A DNA stretch of 64,000 nt from an uncultured Lachnospiraceae bacterium (GTDB taxonomy: Bacteria > Bacillota > Clostridia > Lachnospirales > Lachnospiraceae): contig CAJTVN010000009.1 of the NCBI GenBank assembly GCA_910579685.1, positions 1 to 64,000 on the forward strand. The letters are read 5' to 3'. Shown piece by piece: positions 17,755 through 25,442 of the stretch; position 1 is the first letter of the stretch, and every line of letters begins with the position of its first letter. The notes under the pieces were generated by a model that saw nothing but the letters and a program-made list of their open reading frames with translations, was not told the origin of the DNA and did not search any database. Made by a program: the position numbers and the translations under genes.

Positions 17755-18600
17755 CTAGTCTCCAAGCTTCATGGCAATGACAAAACCGATCAACAACGTG
17801 ACTATGCTGGTCAAAACACCGATGACGGAAATGTTCCCCAGATCGGCAACCAGCAAAATGGCTATGGGAGACGCCGCAATCAGGCCGATAATGGCCCAGT
17901 AGGCCTGGAGAGGGAATTTTTCAAACAGGATCTCGATCAGCTTGGCTATGGCAAAAATCCCCACCACGATACCGATTCCCGCAGGAATCAGAATCCCGCA
18001 GCATCTGAGAATCTCCGGCATGTCAAAGGAAAGCAGCGCTTCCACAAATTCCTTGATGGTTGCCACAATCGGATTATAATAGCCCAGAATGAGAAGAACC
18101 ATGGAGCCGCTCACTCCCGGAATTACCATGGTGGCAGAGGCTATGATGCCCACCAGGAACAGCTTGACCACGGACATAACGCTAAGGCTCAGATCCGCCG
18201 CTTTTCCTTCCGTCTCCCCCAGGGCGGCCATTCCCACTACCAGAAGGAAAAAGAAGAGAAAGGGAAGGATATGACTGATCCGGACACTGTTTCCCTTCAC
18301 CTTTTTCCAAACGGCGGGAAGCCCTCCCACGATCAGTCCGATAAACAGGGCGTTTGTCTGCAGGGGAAAATGCTCAAAGGCCGGGGTGATCACAAAGGGA
18401 AGGCCCGCAAGCGCAATCACCACGCCGATACCGATGGGCACCACAAACTTCAGATTTTCCTTAAACTCTGAAAACAAATGAGTCAGACAGTGAATCAGCT
18501 TATCATAGATACCCATGGAAACTGCCATGGTTCCTCCGCTGACTCCCGGAATAATATTGGCGATTCCAATCACCATGCCTTTTAACAAATTCTTGATCAT
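17755..18600 (-). CDS. DUF368 membrane protein, PopT-like
   Basis: A 281-residue polytopic protein. The N-terminal MVIGIANIIPGVSGGTMAVSMGIYD and a second similar motif, MVIPGVSGSMVLLILGYY, mark an internal duplication typical of DUF368. Members of this family (PopT) have been implicated in recycling undecaprenyl phosphate across the membrane. It is 6 bp downstream of hisC. The substrate is inferred from family only. Confidence 0.88.
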   Translation of the reverse strand: MIKNLLKGMVIGIANIIPGVSGGTMAVSMGIYDKLIHCLTHLFSEFKENLKFVVPIGIGVVIALAGLPFVITPAFEHFPLQTNALFIGLIVGGLPAVWKKVKGNSVRISHILPFLFFFLLVVGMAALGETEGKAADLSLSVMSVVKLFLVGIIASATMVIPGVSGSMVLLILGYYNPIVATIKEFVEALLSFDMPEILRCCGILIPAGIGIVVGIFAIAKLIEILFEKFPLQAYWAIIGLIAASPIAILLVADLGNISVIGVLTSIVTLLIGFVIAMKLGD

Positions 18601-18606
18601 TTTTAC

Positions 18607-19674
18607 CTAGACTCCTTTTCTGTTCTTCAAATAATTTTTTAGAAATGCAAGCAGACGCTCCATCTGCTCGTCCGTCCCCACCGTGATACGCAGGTGGTTA
18701 TCGATTCTTGGCCGGTTCCAGTGCCTTACGTAAATCCTGTTTTGCCGAAGCGCCGCAAAGAGCTCTGCGGCAGGCACCGATTCGTGGGAGACGAACAGAA
18801 AGTTCGCCCTGGAATCCGTAAGCGAGAATCCAAGCTGCGCCAGCTCCGCCCCTGTCCTTTCCCTGGTTCTTATTATTTTATTCACCGTTTCCCTGAAATA
18901 CGCATCATCCGCCACCGCTGCCGCTCCCAGCTCAATGGAGGGGAGATTCAGGGTGTAGGAATTGAAAGAGAATTTTACGTCTTTCAGATAGCCGATCAGC
19001 TTTTCACTCCCGATGGCAAAACCGATGCGAAGCCCGGCAAGGGCGCGGGATTTGGAAAAGGTCTGCACGATCAGAAGATTCTCGTACCTGTCCACAAGCG
19101 GCAGTGCGCTCTCGCCTCCAAAATCAATGTACGCCTCATCGATAATCACCACCGAATCCTGATTCTTTCGCACGATTTCCTCTATCGTATCCACGGATTC
19201 CAATATGCCGGTAGGTGCATTGGGGTTGGGGAAAATGATGCCGCCGTTTGGCCGCAGGTAATCCTCCCTGCGGATGCAAAAGTTCTCGTCCAGCGGGCAG
19301 AGCTCATAAGGAATCCCGTGGAGCTGCGCCCACACGTCGTAAAAAGAATACGTGACATCGGGAAACAGCACCGGCCTGTCCGAATGAAAAAACGTCATGA
19401 AGGAAAGGGACAGCACGTCGTCCGATCCCACGCCTGCAAACACCTGGGAAGGCCTTACCTGGTAATACGCTGCAAGAGCGTCCACCAGCTTCCCCGCATT
19501 CATATCCGGATACAGCCGCAGCTGCTGCATGGAAAGCTGTTCGGCTCTCCGGATCAGTGCCGGCGATGGCGGATAGGGGCACTCGTTGGTGTTCAGCTTG
19601 ACGATATCCTTATCCTCCGGCTGTTCCCCTGCCACATACGGTTCTACTCTTCTGATATTCTGTTCAAAGCCCAT
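18607..19674 (-). CDS. hisC: Histidinol-phosphate aminotransferase
   Basis: A PLP aminotransferase of histidine synthesis (imidazole acetol phosphate to histidinol phosphate). The 355 residues contain VKLNTNECPYPPSPALI at the start, GVGSDDVLSL, the cofactor motif NPNAPTG, the Asp of VVIIDEAYIDF and the PLP lysine in QTFSKSRALAGLRIGFAIG. It stands away from other his genes, so broader aminotransferase use is possible. It leads the run that ends in nadE. Confidence 0.92.
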   Translation of the reverse strand: MGFEQNIRRVEPYVAGEQPEDKDIVKLNTNECPYPPSPALIRRAEQLSMQQLRLYPDMNAGKLVDALAAYYQVRPSQVFAGVGSDDVLSLSFMTFFHSDRPVLFPDVTYSFYDVWAQLHGIPYELCPLDENFCIRREDYLRPNGGIIFPNPNAPTGILESVDTIEEIVRKNQDSVVIIDEAYIDFGGESALPLVDRYENLLIVQTFSKSRALAGLRIGFAIGSEKLIGYLKDVKFSFNSYTLNLPSIELGAAAVADDAYFRETVNKIIRTRERTGAELAQLGFSLTDSRANFLFVSHESVPAAELFAALRQNRIYVRHWNRPRIDNHLRITVGTDEQMERLLAFLKNYLKNRKGV

Positions 19675-19699
19675 TCCAATTCTCCTGTCAATATTTTAT

Positions 19700-19905
19700 T
19701 ATGAAAGCCCCGGACAGCGGCCATGGGGATGGGCGTGTTTACACGCACAGCCACATGGACATTGGACGGGCAAGCCGGTATGAGCAAGCAGGCCGATAGG
19801 CCGGATTGCGAATACCGGCGGCAGTCACGGGAGCGCCGAAGGCGCAGAGTGACTGGCTTTCATTCCGTGGTGGTGCGCTGCATCAGCGGCACATGTAAGT
19901 TTCCT
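19700..19905. repeat. Palindromic intergenic element
   Basis: A gene-free stretch made of consecutive inverted repeats: GCGTGT/ACACGC (about 19733-19746), GCCGGTAT...ATACCGGC with an inner GGCC pair (about 19772-19825), CAGTCAC...GTGACTG with inner GCGCC/GGCGC (about 19829-19855), then GCTGCATCAGCGGC. The same CATCAGCGGCA hairpin recurs at about 43797-43810. It has the look of a REP- or MITE-like element or a structured RNA. The rest of the 302-bp gap shows nothing. Confidence 0.55.
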
Positions 19906-19976
19906 GTGCAAATACTTATTTATCCTATCATTATAGAGAAGGGTCCGCAAGACCTTTTGCGGTTCTTTCCCTTCTT

Positions 19977-21005
19977 TTATTCCCCAAAGGAATCGTCCGC
20001 CTTCCAGTCCATGGCCTTTTTCCGGTAATCCCGCGCCTGCCCCTCCAGGCCCATTTTTTCATAACAATCCGCAAGCCGCCCAAGCGCAAGATCACCCGAG
20101 CAGCGGATGCTGAGAATGCTTTCCGTCTCATAGGCCGCATTGTAAAACCACATGGCGGCTTCCTCGTAAATTGCGGTTCCGAAATAATATTCGCCCAGCT
20201 CGAAGCAGACCTCGCTTACTCCCTCGCTTGCAATATCCTTCATGGCATACCGGTACATTTTCAGGTAATCGCCCCGGATCCTGGCCGCCCTCACCACCAC
20301 GCACAGAGCCTCCTTCATCCGTTCCATGGGAAGATCCCCGTCTGCCTGCCCGGTAAAGAAATCCTCCGCAAGAAGAAGATCCGCATCCCTCCCCGAAATC
20401 AGCAGTTCTTTTGCATAAATCGTAAAAAGCCTCTCAGACAGCGGCTCTTTCTTTTGCGTAAGCGCATGAAACGACGCAAGATCCCGGTCCGTGTGGCTCT
20501 TTTCCGGAAGGTGGGTGATCTCGATATCGCTGTCATACACTACGGGAGAGAGCCTTACCGTCTCATGGATCGCCTCCGTCCACACGAAGGGGCGCATTCT
20601 CTTAAAAAGCTTGGGGCGCAGCTCCCTGTCATAATTGTAAATCGTCCCAAAGGCCAGCTGGTTTCCGTAATACATCTGCACGATTTCAATCTCGGGAAGA
20701 AGGTTTTCCTTCAAAAGGAAAAAACGCCTCCTGTTCTCCTCATCCAGCACCTCGTCGGCATCCGCCGAATAAATATACTCGCAGGAGGCTTTGGAGAAGG
20801 CAAAATTCCTTGCTGCGGAAAAATCGTTCACCCATGCAAAATCATAGACCTTATCCGTGTATTTCCCCGCAATCTCCCGGGTTCTGTCCGTGGAACCCGT
20901 ATCCACAATAATGATCTCGTCCAGAAGGCCCTTCAGGCTCTCAAGACACCTTGCCAGCACCCTCTGTTCATTTTTGACAATCATACACAAGCTTATCGTT
21001 ATCAT
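19977..21005 (-). CDS. GT2 glycosyltransferase with C-terminal TPR-like repeats
   Basis: The N-terminal GT-A domain begins ISLCMIVKNEQRVLARCLESL, continues with IIIVDTGSTDRTREIA and has the DxD-type YSADADEVLD, as in SunS-like family 2 glycosyltransferases. From about residue 215, helical repeats (ELGEYYFGTAIYEEAAMWFYNAAYE...LGRLADCYEKMGLEGQARDYRKKAMDW) look like tetratricopeptides that could bind a protein acceptor. ATG 21005 is preferred: AGGAAGGA lies four bases before it, and the frame upstream encodes that site. Acceptor unknown. Confidence 0.88.
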   Translation of the reverse strand: MITISLCMIVKNEQRVLARCLESLKGLLDEIIIVDTGSTDRTREIAGKYTDKVYDFAWVNDFSAARNFAFSKASCEYIYSADADEVLDEENRRRFFLLKENLLPEIEIVQMYYGNQLAFGTIYNYDRELRPKLFKRMRPFVWTEAIHETVRLSPVVYDSDIEITHLPEKSHTDRDLASFHALTQKKEPLSERLFTIYAKELLISGRDADLLLAEDFFTGQADGDLPMERMKEALCVVVRAARIRGDYLKMYRYAMKDIASEGVSEVCFELGEYYFGTAIYEEAAMWFYNAAYETESILSIRCSGDLALGRLADCYEKMGLEGQARDYRKKAMDWKADDSFGE

Positions 21006-21067
21006 ATTTTCCTTCCTCACCGCTTTTCACATAATGGTGGCAGCGCCCGTGTTCCCCGCTGCGGGAA

Positions 21068-21096
21068 TTGACAAGCAGGCCTCTTTTTATTAGTAT
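21068..21096 (+). promoter_or_regulatory. Promoter of DUF6020-like gene
   Basis: A perfect -35 TTGACA (21068-21073) and a weaker -10 TAGTAT (21091-21096) are 17 bp apart, about 40 bp before the start codon. The -35 sits at the edge of a short GC-rich inverted repeat (CCCGTGTTCCCCGCTGCGGGAATTG). Confidence 0.6.
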
Positions 21097-21138
21097 AAAA
21101 GTATATCACAAAAAATCGCATTGGAACAGGAGATCTTC

Positions 21139-22983
21139 ATGAATACAAAAAAGACAGCTCTTTTTATCCTCCAGGTGATCGAAAGCTTTTTCACTTCCTG
21201 GGCCCTGATGAAGGCGGGCCGCATGGAACCGGGCAATATACTGACCGGCGTTTTCTTTCTCCTGGCCTTCTTTTTGTACCGTCACATCAACGAAAGGCTT
21301 GCGGACAAAGACTTTATGTGTACCCCCTCCTCAAAATGGACGGCTCTTTTGCTCTCTGTCTTTTTTACCCTGCTTTACATGTGGGTGGATTCGATCCATT
21401 ATATAGACACGCTCACCAGCCCCCTTTTCCGTTTCCTGGTACTTGCGGCTGTGTTTCTCGGATTTTCCGTGCTGTTTTACAAGCTGCTTCTTCTCCTGTT
21501 TTCCTATTCCGGGGACAAAGCCGCCGTGGCCGTCTTTCTCTATGGAAGAGGAGGGACGCCTTTTTCCTTCTCCTTCGCACCGGGATGCGCATCCCGCTTC
21601 CTCAACCGGCTTCTGGATCTTTTCCGCAGGCACAGTGCGCTGTGCGGCTTTTTTATCTGCCTTCTGGGCTGGCTGCCCTATTTTCTGTACCAGTATCCCG
21701 GGATCATGACTCCCGACAGCATCAATCAGTTTGAACAGGCTCTCGGGCTGATTCCCTACAGCAATCACCACCCCGTCGCCCACACGCTGGTCATCAAGCT
21801 TATGTACCGGATCGGCCTTGCCTGCACCTCCAATATGGTGATTGCGCTCTCTTTTTACACCTTTTTACAGATGTGCTTTCTTGCCTTTGCCGTCTCCTAT
21901 CTGCTTCAGACCGCAGGGCGGTTTCACGTAAGGCCCCTTATTCTGTTCGCAGTCACTCTGTTTTACGCCCTCGTGCCCTACCATGCGGTCTTTTCCGTCA
22001 CGGTTTGGAAGGATGTGCCCTTTGCGGGCTTCGTCCTGTTGTTTGGCTGTTCTCTGCTGCGCCTCTCTTTCAGGACTGACAAAAAGGCGATCCCGGTGTT
22101 TGTGATCTCCGGAATTATGCTCTGCCTGTTCCGCTCCAACGGCTGGTACGGTTTTCTTCTCTGCCTCCCCTTCCTTCTGTACTTTTACCGAAAGAGGGCC
22201 GGTTTTATGTACCCCGCCGTCGCCGCCATCTTCCTCTCGGCCTTTCTCATCAAATATCCCGTGATGAACGCCTGCCGCGTGATTCAGCCGGATCTTGTGG
22301 AATCCCTCTCCATTCCCGCCCAGCAGATTGCCGCCGTGATCTGCAATGACCGGGAGCTGACGGACGAGCAGCTGCAGCTGATCGAAAGCGTGGTGGATCT
22401 CACCTATATCAAGGAGCTGTATAACCCAACCTATGCCGATAATATCAAGGAGCTGATCCGCGCTGGAAACCCGGACTATCTTGCCGGTCACAAGAACGAA
22501 TTTTTAAAGCTCTGGCTCTCTCTCGGGCTTACCTACCCGGGGGATTACCTGACGGCCTACCGGTACCAGACCTACGGCTACTGGTATCCCGATTCCTTCT
22601 ACCTGGTGGCGGAGGCGGAGGGCGTGAGCGCCACCAGCCTTGGCGTGTCCCATACCCCTCTGATCGGAGGCCCCCTCGTGGTAAAGGCAAAGGAAATCGC
22701 CGTGAAGCTGGGCGGCATGGTTCCGATCTACAGCCTTCTCTGGAGTATGGGCGTTGTTTTCTGGGTTCTTTCCTTCTGTGCCGGAAATGCTTTTGTGAGG
22801 AAAGAAAAGGCAAAGCTGATCTGTTATCTTCCCAGCTTTGCCCTGTTTGTGACCGTGCTCATCGCCACGCCCGTGGCCACGGAATTCCGTTATGTGTATT
22901 TTATGGTGTTTTCACTGCCTTTTTATCTCGTCACAGCACTTTTGACAAAAAGTCCTGCAGACGGGAACTCTTTGGACTGGTAA
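21139..22983 (+). CDS. DUF6020-like GT-C membrane glycosyltransferase
   Basis: About 614 residues with some 12 predicted membrane helices. A loop PGIMTPDSINQFEQALG...YSNHHPVAHT resembles the acidic first outer loop and His-Pro motif of GT-C enzymes that use polyprenyl-phosphate sugars; the DUF6020 name is from recall of the family pattern. A soluble loop (about residues 390-470) holds QQIAAVICNDRELTDEQ. ATG 21139 is chosen because AGGAG is six bases upstream. Its last 53 bp overlap the convergent ABC ATPase gene. It probably sets sugars on a surface polymer or lipid; substrate unknown. Confidence 0.72.
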   Translation: MNTKKTALFILQVIESFFTSWALMKAGRMEPGNILTGVFFLLAFFLYRHINERLADKDFMCTPSSKWTALLLSVFFTLLYMWVDSIHYIDTLTSPLFRFLVLAAVFLGFSVLFYKLLLLLFSYSGDKAAVAVFLYGRGGTPFSFSFAPGCASRFLNRLLDLFRRHSALCGFFICLLGWLPYFLYQYPGIMTPDSINQFEQALGLIPYSNHHPVAHTLVIKLMYRIGLACTSNMVIALSFYTFLQMCFLAFAVSYLLQTAGRFHVRPLILFAVTLFYALVPYHAVFSVTVWKDVPFAGFVLLFGCSLLRLSFRTDKKAIPVFVISGIMLCLFRSNGWYGFLLCLPFLLYFYRKRAGFMYPAVAAIFLSAFLIKYPVMNACRVIQPDLVESLSIPAQQIAAVICNDRELTDEQLQLIESVVDLTYIKELYNPTYADNIKELIRAGNPDYLAGHKNEFLKLWLSLGLTYPGDYLTAYRYQTYGYWYPDSFYLVAEAEGVSATSLGVSHTPLIGGPLVVKAKEIAVKLGGMVPIYSLLWSMGVVFWVLSFCAGNAFVRKEKAKLICYLPSFALFVTVLIATPVATEFRYVYFMVFSLPFYLVTALLTKSPADGNSLDW

Positions 22984-23656
22984 AAAACTCCCTGGGCGTG
23001 TTCTCCTCCACAATAACGCCTCCGTCCATGAAAAGCACCTTAGTACCCACTTCTCTGGCAAAGCCCATCTCATGGGTGACCACCACCATGGTCATTCCGC
23101 TCTCAGCCAGCTCCTTCATAACCTCCAGCACTTCTCCCACCATCTCGGGGTCAAGAGCCGAGGTTGGCTCGTCAAACAGCATGACTCTTGGGTTCATGGC
23201 AAGCGAACGCACGATGGCGATCCGCTGCTTTTGTCCTCCTGAGAGCTGGCTCGGATAGGAATCCGCCTTTTCCAAAAGTCCAACCCGTTCCAGGAGCTTT
23301 AAGGCATTTTCGCCGGCCTCATCCCTGCTCATCAGCTTCAGCTTCACGGGAGCAAGGGTAATGTTCTCCATCACCGTATGGTTGTTAAACAGATTAAAGT
23401 TCTGGAAAACCATACCCATGTGCTGTCTTATCCTGTCAATATTGATCTTCGGATCCGTAATCCGTTCTCCGTCAAACCAGATCTCCCCGCTGGTTGGTAC
23501 CTCGAGAAGATTCAGGCAGCGCAGAAACGTGCTTTTCCCCGAACCGGAGGGGCCGATCACCACGATCTTTTCCCCTTGATGGACATGATAGTTCACGCCT
23601 CGAAGCACATGATTGTCATCCTCGAATTTTTTGTGCAGATCCTTAACGATTATCAC
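22931..23656 (-). CDS. Polar amino-acid ABC transporter ATPase
   Basis: A 241-residue GlnQ-type ATPase: Walker A GPSGSGKST, Q-loop in MGMVFQNFNLF, signature LSGGQKQR, Walker B VMLFDEPTSALDPE and the switch His in VTHEMGF. It overlaps the permease gene by 14 bp and completes a three-gene uptake system (binding protein 24436-25344, permease 23643-24344). Its 3' end overlaps the convergent DUF6020-like gene. Confidence 0.96.
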   Translation of the reverse strand: MIIVKDLHKKFEDDNHVLRGVNYHVHQGEKIVVIGPSGSGKSTFLRCLNLLEVPTSGEIWFDGERITDPKINIDRIRQHMGMVFQNFNLFNNHTVMENITLAPVKLKLMSRDEAGENALKLLERVGLLEKADSYPSQLSGGQKQRIAIVRSLAMNPRVMLFDEPTSALDPEMVGEVLEVMKELAESGMTMVVVTHEMGFAREVGTKVLFMDGGVIVEENTPREFFTSPKSSRLQDFLSKVL

Positions 23657-24344
23657 TCTTGCGCAGCCTCCTCTCCAGTATATCCAGCAGAATTGTCAGT
23701 ATTTTAATGATCACAAAGTAAATAACGGCGGCTCCGATCAGGGGCATGAACGCTTCCAGAGTCCTTGAGGTGATCTGATTTGCGGCTCTCGTCAAATCGG
23801 TCAGGCTGACATAGCCCACGATTGCCGTTTCCTTGAGCAGAACTATAAATTCATTTCCGATGGGCGGCAGCACATTCTTGATCGCCTGGGGGATCACAAT
23901 ATAGATCATGGTCTGGGCCTTGGTAAGGCCCAGGCTTCTTCCTGCCTCGGTCTGTCCCTTGTCCACGGCCAGGATCCCCGCCCTTACGATCTCCGCCACG
24001 TAAGCGCCGCTGTTGATTCCAAAGGAGAGAACCGCAACCAGCGTTCCGTTTTTGCAGCTTTTCATCACGATAAACCACATGATGAGCAGCTGCAGCACGG
24101 AAGGCGTCCCCCGGATCACGTCAATGTAGGCTCCGGCAAGCCTCGACCACAGTGTCTTTTTGCCATTGCGCTTTACGGAAAGCCGCATCAGCGCCACCAA
24201 CGTGCCGATCAAGAGCCCCAGCACCGCCGCAAAAAAGGCGATCTCAATGGTCACCCCGAGTCCCTTAAGATAGAGCTTCCACCGGTCTCCCTCCACAAAT
24301 GCCATCACAAATTTACCGCTCACCGTTTCAAACCACTCCTGCAT
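23643..24344 (-). CDS. Polar amino-acid ABC transporter permease
   Basis: A 233-residue HisMQ-type permease with about five membrane helices and the conserved coupling motif EAGRSLGLTKAQTMIYIVIPQAIKNVLPP, which contacts the ATPase. The early VDVIRGTPSVLQLL-like segment (YIDVIRGTPSVLQL) is also family-typical. A single permease gene implies a homodimer. A hairpin lies between it and the upstream binding-protein gene. Confidence 0.95.
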   Translation of the reverse strand: MQEWFETVSGKFVMAFVEGDRWKLYLKGLGVTIEIAFFAAVLGLLIGTLVALMRLSVKRNGKKTLWSRLAGAYIDVIRGTPSVLQLLIMWFIVMKSCKNGTLVAVLSFGINSGAYVAEIVRAGILAVDKGQTEAGRSLGLTKAQTMIYIVIPQAIKNVLPPIGNEFIVLLKETAIVGYVSLTDLTRAANQITSRTLEAFMPLIGAAVIYFVIIKILTILLDILERRLRKSDNR

Positions 24345-24386
24345 ATTCCTTTCCCTCTCGTAAGTTCTGTCCGCATTTTACCAAAA

Positions 24387-24410
24387 GAGGATAGCATATC
24401 TGCTATCCTC
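24387..24410 (-). terminator. Intercistronic hairpin in ABC operon
   Basis: A perfect 10-bp stem with loop TATC is followed on the minus strand by TTTT. It lies between the binding-protein stop and the permease start, where partial termination or 3'-end protection would give more binding protein than membrane components. Confidence 0.75.
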
Positions 24411-24435
24411 CTGATCCGTCTTTTGCAGCTTATCC

Positions 24436-25344
24436 CTATTCCGCTTCGATATAAGTTTTTACCAGCTCGTCAAAGGTTCCGTCCGCCTTAATCTCCTCAA
24501 GAGCGCCGTTTACCGCCTCAAGCAAAGCGGTATCCCCCTTGGGAATTGCAATGGCGTATTCCTCGGGCTCAAATCCGAACTGTGCGCCGTCAAGCGCAAC
24601 CACCTGGCCCTCAAACCGGTTTTCAAATACCATGGCTGGATTCCTGTCCACGATCACACAGTCAACCCTTCCGTTGATCATATCATTTACCGCATCCACT
24701 GCCTTGTTGTATCTGGAGACATTCTCTGTAAACTCCTCCGCCGTGAAATCGCCGGTTGTTCCCAGCTGCACGCCGATGGTCTTTCCCTCCAGGTCGGACG
24801 CCTGTGCGATCTCGGAATCCGCAGGAAGAATCACGAACTGCACCGCCTCATAGTAAGAATCGCTGAAATCAACCGTCTTCGACCTTTCCGGTGTCACGGT
24901 CATGCCTGCCGCTGCAATGTCGATCTTGTTTCCGATGGAAGATACCAGGGAATCGAATTCCATGTTTTCCACCGTAACCTCCACGCCCAGCTTTTCGCCG
25001 ATGGCCTTAACCAGACCCATGTCAAAGCCGTCCGGTTCCCCGTTGTCATCCACATACTCAAAGGGCGGAAATTCCGCATTGGTTCCAACTGTCAGAACGC
25101 CGTCCGCCAGCGCCTCGCTGACCGCTGCGTCCGCAGCATCTTCCGCATCTTCCGCTGCGTCTTGGGAAGCCTCCTGCTCTCCGGAAGCCGCAGCATCCGT
25201 CTTTTCCTGATTTTCCTCTCCGGAAGCCGTCTCCTGTACGGCGGGCTCGTCTGCCCCCTGGGCTTGCTTGTCGCCGCCTGCGCATGCGGTGAGCATGGTC
25301 ATTGCAAGAGCCAGTGTAAGTGTTGCTGCCAAAAACTTTTTCAT
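24436..25344 (-). CDS. Amino-acid ABC transporter substrate-binding lipoprotein
   Basis: About 302 residues. A lipoprotein signal MKKFLAATLTLALAMTMLTAC has its lipobox cysteine at about residue 20. An acidic low-complexity linker follows, then a SBP_bac_3 domain (LTVGTNAEFPPFEYVDDNGEPDGFDMGLVKAIGEKLG..., GMTVTPERSKTVDFSDSYY, and IGVQLGTTGDF). The start is ATG 25344, seven bases from GGAGGAG. The specificity among polar amino acids cannot be read from sequence. It heads the operon with the permease and ATPase. Confidence 0.95.
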   Translation of the reverse strand: MKKFLAATLTLALAMTMLTACAGGDKQAQGADEPAVQETASGEENQEKTDAAASGEQEASQDAAEDAEDAADAAVSEALADGVLTVGTNAEFPPFEYVDDNGEPDGFDMGLVKAIGEKLGVEVTVENMEFDSLVSSIGNKIDIAAAGMTVTPERSKTVDFSDSYYEAVQFVILPADSEIAQASDLEGKTIGVQLGTTGDFTAEEFTENVSRYNKAVDAVNDMINGRVDCVIVDRNPAMVFENRFEGQVVALDGAQFGFEPEEYAIAIPKGDTALLEAVNGALEEIKADGTFDELVKTYIEAE

Positions 25345-25380
25345 AATACTCTCCTCCTTCAATTACTCCTGTATGCATAA

Positions 25381-25400
25381 ATATACAATATGCTGTATAT
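25381..25400. promoter_or_regulatory. Candidate operator dyad before the ABC operon
   Basis: A perfect dyad with 7-bp arms (ATATACA and TGTATAT) around a 6-bp centre lies 37 bp upstream of the binding-protein start codon, next to -10-like sequences. Its place and symmetry suggest a repressor site; the regulator is not known. Confidence 0.4.
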
Positions 25401-25442
25401 CATTTCGTAGTCTATCACGATCTTCTCACAAAAGCAAGCATT

